From: Dillenia suffruticosa
Lineage: Eukaryota; Streptophyta; Magnoliopsida; Dilleniales; Dilleniaceae
Assembly (NCBI GenBank): GCA_033439265.1
Contig: JAVTVX010000002.1
Coordinates: forward strand, 14,709,174 to 14,773,173
Length of the DNA: 64,000 nucleotides
Reading direction: 5' to 3'
A program made the translations under genes and the position numbers. Numbering within the stretch: the first letter of the stretch is position 1; each line of letters starts with the position of its first letter. Positions 23,181 through 35,100 of the stretch are shown here, one piece after another. The notes beneath the pieces are model-generated. The model saw only the letters and a program-made list of their open reading frames with translations, searched no databases and was not told where the DNA came from.

Positions 23181-26100
23181 ATGAGCGTGGCTAAATCTTG
23201 GAGGTTTCCGACCAATCTGGCTTTGTTGCATTATTCGCAGAAGCATGCGTGTCAGAGAAAGCCGATCTCATGGTCGTTCTTGTGTGGAATTATGCTCTTC
23301 TGTTTGGGTTTGATCTCTTTGTTCACTGGTCATGTTGCTTCTGATCTTGAGTGGTATTCTCATCACTTCATCAGGCACCCTAAAATGGTAATTTTCTCTT
23401 TTAGGGCTCTCTCTCTCTCTGGATTTTGCAATGTTTCTTGATATGATATTTGTTTCTTGTTACGTTCTTGCATACTTATAAAGTTAGTGCAACTCCTCTC
23501 TCTCCCTCTCTAGAAAATCAAATGGAAGACCCCTTAACTAATTCTACTTGTCCAGTCTTTGTGATTAGGTTGGGTGGAATATTTATGAGAATTTGTCTAA
23601 TTTTTGTTCAAATCTGGCATGACTTCTGTGGCTGTTCTTGAATTAATTGTCATTCTCTATGTAAAATTCGCGGGATGATAGAGAAGGGGTTCCCAGATGA
23701 GTACCTTTTTTTTTCCCTATCTGACCCCTGGACGTTCTTCGATGCCCCAGCCCTAAAATTTTCTGCTATTGAGGTCCTGGGGTACCAGAGAGGTTCATAT
23801 GAACGATCAGGATTATCATTCTACACGGGATAAACTATTTTCTTAATTACAGACTTGGAAACTCCTAAAATATGAAAACTTAACAATTAAGATATAGAAT
23901 TTCATATTTGAAGACCAGCTTATAAATCGGTACAAGTTTCTTAGATACATTTCAAGGTGCCTAAGTCTGTAAAGAACTATTGTTTTGGACACAAAAAAAA
24001 AAAATGCTTAGTGGGAATAAATATGGCCTCAGTAATTCTATAAAACATTTGGTACTGAAAACAGAAATGACACAAAGAAGTTATTTTGAAGATATATAGA
24101 CTATTGTGATGATATGTGTCCTTTAATCGATTACCTTTTTTCGAGATGAATACTTTGGCTAGTCCTAGACATGAAATTTTTAAATTTTGTACATTGGAAT
24201 TTTGTTCAGGGAAGAATTGGTAATTTGGGTTTTGAAAGGGCTTGGGGCTGAAATACTTTGTGAGCAAGCATAAATTCATCAATAATAGTTTACTAACAAC
24301 AATGATGTGCCATTTTAATTCTGATTTTTTCAGGGCAGTGGTAATCGCGAACCAATTAATATTTGGAAATCAAAGTATTCAAAATTCTACTATGGTTGCA
24401 GTGATAGAGGCCCCGATTTTACTTGTAAGTTGATTTTCGGTCTTCATATTTTTTAGACTGTCTTGGAATGGGATTGTTGTGTCCCCTAAACATACTATTT
24501 TCGTATCTTGCTTTAATGGATTATTGTCACTTATGTTGATGGAATTAAATCTTGGGCCTTTTCTCCTGTTAATTTGCCACCTCATGGCAAAAATATCTTG
24601 TGTTTGCTTTTTTCCTGCACTTGCTTGCAAAATTAGTCCATTGAAGTGATATTCCTATCACAGCTTTTCTTTCTTTTTTTCCCCTGAAAAAAATTTTTAA
24701 TGGTGGAAATCTTAGCCATTACTCTTCATGTATGCACCCACAAACCCATTCCGTTCCCACAGTAGTACAAAAATGGATGGATTTTATGAAACAACCATTT
24801 CCTAAAAGCTGAAGTTCGTGGAGTAAGATGTCCTTATCATTTTTTATGTTGACACTCCACTTCACATAAATCGGGAAACAAAAGTGTGGAGTCTTAAATG
24901 AGGTGAAAACAAGTCTAGTGGGAATAGAACTTGGGACTCTTCTCACTTTGATACCACTAACATTATAAAACTCAAGCTTGTGGAGTCCAGTGTCTTGTTA
25001 TTTTATATTTTAATAAAAACCACATATATCAAGTAAACACACCTGGCAGAACTTTTGTAACTTGACTTTTATATTTTCAAATTCAAGATCTTCATTTATG
25101 TTACGTTTTAATATAGTTAATATGGGTTTTAGAAAGAGAGATTGAACATCGTGTGTTATTTATATCTAAGTATGCATATAAACTTAATAAACATGTAATT
25201 TTTGTTTAAATAAACATAGTTTTCCATAAAATTTTAAAATTTTTCAATTTTTCCTTATGTTTTTCTTAAGTTAGGTAAATCTTCCAGCAACACTGTCATG
25301 AGTTTCTTTCATTATACAATATTGAACATAGCTTTTTCTTGGAACAACCAAAAGAGACATGTATTGTTTAGACAACGAAGAAGAAAATACCATAAGTTAT
25401 TTTATCCAAAATAGCAGCAAAAGAATCTGGAAAACTCAAAAATCTCACTTGTAATTTTTTGATGTTGATATCAGTGTGACCTTCTGTTAACTTAGTTCCC
25501 AATATCTTCCAAGGTATCACTAATAATAACTATGATTACTAAATTCTTTGTTGTCTCCTTCTATCTCTCACATACTTATCCAATATAAGTTTCTAGAATC
25601 CTCCTCTTAAGATAGCTAATGAGTTTCAAGCTGAAGCTTTCAAACTTGATTGGCTTTTGCACTATAGTTTTTCTTATCTCATTTTCTAAGATCTTGCTTC
25701 ATATTGTGGTTTTCTTAAAATTAACTTTTTAGTTAGTTTCCAAATCAGCCTCTTTGCAAAAATGCTAGGGGAAGGCTGCGTACATATACGACCACCCTCC
25801 CCCTACCCTGCACTAAGCCAGTGCACCGGGTGAACTCTTTTTTTAGTTAGTTTCCAGATCTTCAATTAACTGAATCTTGCTGATTCCTAGGTGCATTGTG
25901 TGCAATTTATGAGATCAATAAGAGGTGATTGAACTTCCAAGCAATGATTCATTTCATATCATTGCTTATATATTCTAGCTTGTCATTACCCTATATGGCT
26001 ATTTTGTGATTTGTATACTGTTAATTCTTTGGCCAAGACAAGGCCAATCCTGTTGAAATGGCCTGAACAACCTGTTTGTTTGTTTGACGATAAGAAAGAC

Positions 26101-29100
26101 TTGCAAATTGCAGAGCTGATCTTGTTGCTCATTCAACATAAGGAGGATTGGATAGACCTCGTTGTTTGAAGAAGCAATGAGGAGAAAATTGGCGGGAGAG
26201 AGGATCAGATTTGCTTCTTTGCAATACCAATATTATATTTCGTTTTCTGATCGGATGTTCTTAGGGCTGAGGAACTCCAAGTGATTATGCGGAGGGTAGG
26301 AAAATATATATAAAAAAATGATAAAAATAATAACAAAAACAAGCCCCACTGCACCCCTAGCTCCCTTTGGTCACATCTGTGGGTTGGCTTGTTGAATTTT
26401 AGACAAGGTTGCACTAAAAGTTGTTTCAAGATTTAGGTGTCTGGAATTGTATTAGGAAGATAATTGACTTTTTTTGGGTTATGCGGTTCATGCAATCAAG
26501 ATTTGTGGATGGGAAATGGTATCCTTGGACATGGTCAATAATGTGGCACTTTGTGTTTGATTTTCTCAATGTATGTTTGTAGGTGACCATCAATCAGGAG
26601 GAGAGGTCTATTTATTTATTTTCATGGGTATTGTGATTTAGTTGTCTTGAGATACTCCCTATATATAACGTTTTGATATTTTAGTGTTTGCATGATTGAT
26701 TGCCGGAGAAGAAAAGGGATGATGTTATATGTTATAGTTTCTAAGTAATGAATTGTACACCTGGAAGCTTATGTTCTGGAATTGGATCCCTGTGGCAGAC
26801 CGTGACCTTTTCAGGTCCCCTCCCCCACTATATATATATATATGGGAAGTGGAAAAAGAATTTCATAGGAGAAAAAAAACAACATTATCATTATTAGTAT
26901 CTGATTCTGATGAGAATTATCATTCTTGTTTAAATGTGTTGAAACTTGAAAATCCTCGTCTCTCCCTGGCGCTAAGAATCCATGCAATCCTGTAACTATG
27001 CAATTTCTCATGGAAGAATCTACTTAAGACTATCTATTTTCGTTTAGAACATTACTGCGTCTTGATGAATTCATAGTTTGTACATTTATGTGAAATTTGG
27101 CAAAGTATTATAGGGTTTACCCTCTATGTGTGCTATTCTTGGTGTCTGAAATACCTGGAACTTGTGGTATATGCCAGCATTTTGTTGTTACTTTCACATG
27201 GCTACAACTTTTTGTAATTGTATTCCGTTATTTGTGTGTCTTGCACTATTTGCCTCAATTTCTAGCTGCTACACCCGAGAGCTTGTCAAATGGGTATTTG
27301 CTTATTGCAACAAGTGGAGGGCTGAACCAACAAAGAACAGGAGTAAGTAAAAAGTTTCTTTTTAAATGTTCTTCATCATGCTTAAGTAAAAAATCTCTCT
27401 CTTTAAATGTTCTTCATCATGCTTATAGTTGTTTCTCATCATCTCCTGTATTAATTAACTTTTATAATCCTACATGGGAAATCATCTGGAGTTTTCTTTT
27501 TGTTATATAATTTATGCTCAATTTCTTCTGTTCAGATAACTGACGCTGTAGTTGCTGCTCGGATTCTTAATGCTACTTTGGTTGTACCTGAGTTAGATCA
27601 TAATTCCTTTTGGAAAGATGATAGGTGAATTGAGACAGTCTAAATTTATTGTTTGCACAATGCAAGTGTTTGATTCCAAAAGTGTTATCTTACTAACATA
27701 TTTTGTTGATGTGCAGTGACTTTCTCAACATTTTCGATGTTAATTGGTTCATTCGTTCTCTTGCAAAGGATGTCACAATTGTTAAACGAGTACCTGATAA
27801 AGTTATGCGATCAATGGACAAGCCTCCTTATACTATGCGTATCCCAAGGAAATCCACCCCTGAATATTATTTGGATCAAGTTCTACCAATACTCTTAAGG
27901 AGACAGGTATCGGGTTCTATAATTGAGTAATTTTCTTAATAAACTGGATATGTTAGTTTGGATACCTTTCTAGTTTTTGGTTGTTTGGTCAATTACCTGA
28001 CTTTTTGCTTCCAAGTTCTTACATAGCTTGGCATACTTAATTCAAGTTGGCCATCGCTTACATGAATTAACATGCTCATCAATTTGGTTTCAGCAAGAGA
28101 ATTAACTTCCAATCTATTCACAGGTTGTGCAGCTGACGAAGTTTGATTTCAGGCTTGCAAGCGACCTGGATGAAGAGCTACAAAAGTTGCGTTGCCGAGT
28201 CAACTATCATGCTTTAAGATTTACCAAACTTATTCGAGAAATGGGTCAGCAACTTGTGATGAAAATGCGAAAAATGGCACACCATTATGTTGCAGTTCAT
28301 CTGAGGTTTGTCTTTTCACCACAATACAAATTTATTATTTTTAAAACCTTTTGCTAGGGGCTTATTGTTATAAATTACATGAAAGATATTAAGTCCTTTT
28401 AATTATAACTTATTGACAGTCTTCCATTGTGGTTCTTCCAAAAATCTATATGCTTTCTAGTTCTTCCATTTGTTGTATTGAATTCTCATTGTATATAGTG
28501 ATGGTTGAATAATAATTGAAAATTCCGCCTACAAAACCATCCCAGTTGTTGAATGAAAGCCAAATTGGAAAATAGGAATAAATCTATGTGCATTTGGTTC
28601 TAAAATTATTTTCAGAAATTTGTTTTACTTCCACTAAACAAGATTCTGTTTAAAATAATGAAAGCACAACAATTTTTTCTTCCATTCACTTAATGATGAT
28701 ATAAAGTTTCTTAAGAAACTTCAAGGCTTTTGGTACTTTACAACGGCTGTAGTTTAGAAAAAGGACTTTGAAATTAAGAGTTTTGCAAATTTTTCTAAAT
28801 AAGATTCAACCAGTTGGTAGTAGGGAATGGGTGCTGCAACATCTCTTTGAACTGTAAATTCTTTGTCCTACATTTCCCAACAATTCTTATTGTGTTTTTT
28901 ATTCTTTTTTTTTGGGTCAAAGATGATTGAAACACAATCTGTGTGACTCTCTCTACCCATAGATACCGCGAACACAATTAACTTCCAGGTCTTTGTACCT
29001 ACAAAACACAATTGTTGCTAACAATTGTATATTCTTTTTCCTCCTTCCAAGCGAGGCCTAGCTCCTTTGCTATTTTGCACAGTCTTTTTTTTTTTTTTTG

Positions 29101-32100
29101 AAAGGATAACTTGGCATGCGCTTTATCATGTCAACCTCATTTCAGACTGAGCTCTAAATTAACTAATCTTATAATTACTCTGATATTTCCCGGATATCAT
29201 TTTTTTTGTTAAATGGCTTTAAGTCTTTACCTATCCAAAACCATGTTAACTCTCATTTTCTTATTGCCTTATTGAGATTTCTTTCAGATATCAAAGTTTT
29301 ACATTTTCCTTCTCTTAGTCTCTCCAGTATCATGGATTCCCAATGTGCCATGACATCCATAGAAGTATCTGCTTTGTTCATATTTATGAAGCTTTTGCAC
29401 ACATGGGTGTATCACGTTGAATCATATACTCTTCCATTTTTTTTTGTCCTGAAACTTTTATATGACAGGTTTGAACCTGATATGCTGGCTTTTTCTGGTT
29501 GTTACTATGGTGGGGGTGACAAAGAGAGATATGAGCTTGGTGAAATAAGAAAAAGATGGGCTACATTGCCTGTAAGATTGCCATCTTTCCAAATTTTCTA
29601 CTTCATTATTTTGTATCAATTGCCTGTAATAGATGAAATAACAAAAAATATTCAAGATGAAATACCATGGTGTATACTTTTCGTAAATGATATAGTGCTA
29701 ACTGATGAAACCAAGTAGAGTGTTAGTACTAAACTAAAGCTATGGAGACTTATACTGGAATCCAGAAAGTTTAGATTAAGTAGATTGAAAACCGAATATG
29801 TGAGATGTAGGTTTAGTGAAAGTTATAGAAATGATGAAGAAACGATTAGGTTAGACAGGCAAGATATATCAAAAAGTGAACGATTTAGATATCTAGATTC
29901 CATCATTCAAAACGATGGCAATATAGATAGAGATATGAACCATAGGATTCAAACGGGTTGGATGAAATGGAGAAAGACATTTGGAATTTTTTGCGATCGC
30001 ACGATACCATTGCAAGGAAAGTTTTATAGAACCACGGTTAGGCTTATACTATCGTATGGTATTGAGTGCGGGGCTATTAAACAACAATAAAAGCAAAAGA
30101 TGGCTATAACAGAAATGAGAATGCTTAGGTAGATGTGTGAAAAAATTAGGAGAGATAGAATTAGAAACGACAAGATTCATAACAAGTTGGGAGTTAGTTC
30201 AATTGTCGATAAGATGTGAGAGTATCGTTTGAGATAGTTCGGACATGTGCAAAGAAGGCTCAAAGATGCACCGGTTAGGAGAATCCAGAACTTAAATATA
30301 GGAGACCTAATAAAACGTAGAAATAGACCGCTGAAAATTTAGATGTAAGTTATTTGTAAATACATGGAAATAAAGGGTTTAGAAGAGGAAATGATCTTGA
30401 ATAGAAATGGATGATGTAGAAGAATCCGCACAAATTAAACCAATATATTTTAAATATTTATCTATTGATTTATTTATTTACTTTCCTTTTTTTATTTTAC
30501 ATATATATATTTTTTATTTTATTTTTCTTTTCTTTATCTTTTTTAAATTTGTCTCTCAAATGACCGATCCCAAATATTGGGATAAAAACTCATTTTTTTG
30601 TTGTTGTTGTAGCTGTTGAAATTATTGTTTTTGGTCATTTGTTGAAGACCTATAAATTTATGTAGATTGGTAAATTAGAACTTATAGTTTATCTGCTGTG
30701 AGCTATCCTTCTCCCTGGTGCATGGTGCATGGTGCATGGTGCATATGGATTGTTGCGAGTTTCTATCCGCCTTCTTGATTAAAAGGAAAAACTCTAAATT
30801 CACCACTTTTGCAGGATATGAGCCCTGAAGGAGAAAGAAAAAGAGGAAAATGCCCCCTTACCCCTCATGAAGTGGGTTTAATGTTGCGAGCACTTGGTTT
30901 TAAAAACGATACATTTCTTTATGTTGCATCTGGAGAGATATATGGAGGAGAGGAGACCTTGCAGCCTCTTAGAGAGCTCTTCCCAAACTTCTATACCAAA
31001 GAGATGCTTGTTGGTGAAGAATTGAAGCCCTTTCTTCCATTCTCATCCCGCCTTGCTGCACTTGACTATATTGTGTGCGACGAGAGCGATGTCTTTGTAA
31101 CAAACAACAATGGAAATATGGCCAAGATTCTAGCTGGACGACGGTATGAACTAATCATATATTTGGCATTGCTTTTATTTCTCTCCTTTTTTCACTACAA
31201 TTCTGCACCATCAGAAGTAAGCCTTGGTTTACTTTTTGTTTGGATGGTTACTAAAAGTAGATATGAATTGGGATATGGAATTGCAACAGCATGAAAGCCC
31301 AAACAAACCACTAGCACTTTGCATCCACCTGCAACTCATAACTTCAAAATTCACTGAATTGCACAAGTTCTCAAGCTTATGATTATTTAGACTAATGTAC
31401 CAAAAACTATCTAATAAACTCCATAAAACTTATTTTATATATCTTGAGACCTATTCCAAGAACAAAAATCAATTCTTAACTTGAAGGGAACGAATCAATA
31501 CAATTTTAGTATTTTATTTTCTGTGACCTGAAGGGATGTGGTTGCTGCAGTTGGCCTGTCAATCCTCCTGCCAGTTTAGGTTGGCTACTTGGTTCTTCCT
31601 GTTGCTTAGTTTTTCAAAGCATGTGGTTTTTCACCTAGTTCGTTTTTATTTATCATTATTTTAATAACTCCGCCACGGCCGGTCCCAAGCCCGAGTAAAG
31701 GAGTAGGGTTGCGGTAGATCGACAACCAGCGTAAAATCTTTTGTCAAATGAAAGATGAGAGACAGATATATAAATACTTTTGAGGCGTTTTCCCCTCAGC
31801 GACGCGCTACATCAAATCCCGGATGTAGTGATAAACTAACAAAGGATACTAGGGTGCGGGTAAATTAGTTAGTCCACGAAGATATGATTCGTTTAGCTAC
31901 TTGGAATATAGGATCTTTGACCGGTAAGTTAGGAGAGATTGAAAAAACAATGGATAGACGAAAAATTTATATCATGTGTCTTCAAGAAACTAAGTGGGTC
32001 GGGGAGAAGCTAAAGTAGTAGAGCCATATGGTCATAAACTTTGGTACACAGGAAGAGATACGAGTAAGAATGGAGTAAAAATAATTATACATAAAACTCT

Positions 32101-35100
32101 GTTAGAGGATGTGATAGAGATAATAAGGAAAGGAGATAGAATTATACTTGTCAAGTTAGTAGACGAAGAAAATATAGTTAATATAATCAGCGTGTATGCA
32201 CCCCAAATAAATGCTGATGCAATTAGTAAAAAATAATTTTGTCAGGATTTAGATGAATTTATACAAACCATACCTAGTCGTGAGAAATTATTTATTGGAG
32301 GAAACTTAAATGGACATGTAGGAGCAAGGAATGAAGGATTTGAAACCGTACATGGCAACTTTGGATTTAGTAGTAGGAATGAGGCATGAGGTACTATTTT
32401 AGAATTTGCCACAGCATTCGATCTAATAGTTATAAACACTATTTTTAAGAAAAGAGAAGTACACTTAGTTACATATAGAAGTGGATCTAATGATAGCCAA
32501 ATAGATTTTTTTCTCACTAGAAGAGGTGATAGAATGACTTGTAAGGATTGTAAGATTATCCCGGGTGAGAGTGTGACAACACAATATAGACTCCTGGTTT
32601 TAGATATGCGCGTGTCTAAATGGCGAAAGAAGTACCGCTCATTTGTAGAGTCAAGAATTAAGTGGTGGAATTTGAAGAGAGCAAAGATAACAACTTTTAG
32701 AGATAAATTACTTCAAATGGCAAATTGGTCTACTAATAATGATTCGGAAACAATGTGGAAAGAGATATTGACTAACATTATGAATGTAAGTAAGGAGGTT
32801 CTTGGTGTATCTAAGGGCCAGGCCCCAATAGGCAAAAAATCATGGTGGTGGAACGAAAAAATTCAAACTGTTATCCGTACCAAACGAGAGTGTTATAGGA
32901 ATCTTAAAGGTAATGGTAGTAGCGATGCATATGACAAATACAAAAATGTAAAAAAATATGTGAAAAAGATTATCTAGGAGTCAAAGAGCAAAATGTTTAA
33001 TAAACTATACAAGAGATTTGAGATTAAAGAAGGAGAGAGAGATCTACAGAATTACTAAACTAAGGGAAAGAAAGGGTAAAGATTTAAATGGTGTTAAATA
33101 TATTAAGAGTGAAACTAATAGTATACTTGTAAAGGATGAGAATATAAGAAAACGTTGGTGTGATTATTTTGATGATTTTTTTAATATTAAGAGTACAACA
33201 GATATAGAAAATATCGAGATATTGGTAGAAGAAATTAATAGAGATTTTAATCGTAAAATTCGCCCTCATGAAGTAAAAGAAGCTCTAAAGAGGATGAAAA
33301 ATAATAAAGCCGTAGGACCTAATGACATTCCTATAGAAGTATAGAAATGTTTGGGTGAATTTGGTGTAAAAGTGTTAATGGATATTTTTAATAAAATTTG
33401 ACAAACTAAGAGAATGCCCCAAATATGGAGAAAGAGTGAATTGTACCGCTATACAAGAATAAATGAGACATACAGAATTGCTCCAATTATAGAGAAATTA
33501 AATTTATGAGTCATACCATGAAGTTATGGGAGAGAGTAATAGAGTATAAATTGATATTGGAAATAAATGTATCTCAAAATCAATTCAGATTTATGCCAAG
33601 AAGATTTACCACAGAAGCAATCCACTTGTTAAGATATTTGATGAGACATATAGAGTACAAAAGAGAGATCTACACATGGTATTCATTGATTTAGAAAAAA
33701 CATATGTTAGGATTTTTAGAAAATTATTGTGGTGGGCGTTGATAAAAAAAGAGATTTTTGAGATTCATTAATCTCATTAGAGATATGTATAAGGGAGTTA
33801 CAACTGGCGTTAGAACTTGCGGGGGTTTGAGCGATAGTTTTCCATTAATATTGAACTCACATCAAAATTCGGCATTAAATCCCCTCCTTTTTGCAATAGT
33901 GATAGACGAAATTATAAAAAATATTCAAAATGAAATACCATGGTATATGCTTCTTACAAACGATATAGTGTTAGTTGATGAAATTAGAAAGAGTGTTAGT
34001 GCTAAACTAGAGTTATGGAGACTCACACTAGAATCCAGAGAATTTAGATTGAGTAGATCGAAAACCGAATATATGAGATGTAGGTTTAGCGATAGTTATA
34101 GGAATGATGAAAAAACGATTAGATTAGATGCGCAAGATGTCCCAAAAAATGAACGATTTAGATATTCAGGGTCTATCATTCAAAATGATGGCAATTTAGA
34201 TGGAGATGTGAGTCATATGATTCAAACGAGTTGGATGAAATGGAGAAAGGTATCCGGAGTTCTTTACGATTGGACGATGCTATTACACCTAAAGGGAAAG
34301 TTCTATAAAATTACGGTTAGACTTACACTATTGTATGGTACTGAATGTTGGGCTATTAAACAATAACAAAAACAAAAGATGGCTGTAGCAGAAATGAGAA
34401 TATTTAGGTGGATATGTGGAAAAATTAGAAGAGATAGAATTAGAAATGACGAGATTCGTAACAAGTTGGGAGTTAGTTCAATCATGGATAAGATGCGAGA
34501 GTGTCGTTTGAGGTGGTTCGGGCATGTGCAAAGAAGACCCAAAAATGCACCGGTTAGGAAAATTGAGAATTTAAATATATGAGATCTAGTAAAACGTAGA
34601 GGTGGACCATTGAAAAGTTGAATACAAGTTATCCATAAAGATATGGAAGTTAAGGGTTTAGAAAAAGAAATTGTTTTAAATAGGAATGGATGGCGTAGTA
34701 GAATCCGTATAAATTAAACCAATATATTTCAAATATTTATCTATTGACTTATATATTTATTTTTATTTTATTTTTTTCTTATTTTATTTTCTTTATTTTC
34801 TTTTCTTTTTATTTATTTATATATATATTTTTTATTCTTATTTTTCTCTTTTTTTATCTTTTATAAATTTATCTTTCAAATGGCCGATTTCAAATTTTGG
34901 GAATAAGGTTCAGTTTGTTGTTGTTGTTGTCGTGGTTTAATGATAAAACACCTAAGCTTTTAACAGGAGACATTCATTAATTTTCTTTAAAACTTTGGCC
35001 TGGCATATCATTCGGCTTCATGCATCTTGTTAGCATCTATCTTTTAATTTGCCTTTAAATGTTTTACCGTTTCTTCTTTATCTTGTTCAGTATAGAGCAA

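Noticed and set aside
29563..29630. Repeated TTGCCTGTAA at exon 7 end and at the LINE start as a TSD
   Set aside because: The second copy lies at the insertion start, but no matching copy is found after the LINE 3' end, so it is not a target-site duplication.
31994..34582. Several open frames that could be taken for host genes
   Set aside because: They are fragments of one endonuclease/reverse transcriptase polyprotein of a decayed LINE and lie in an intron.
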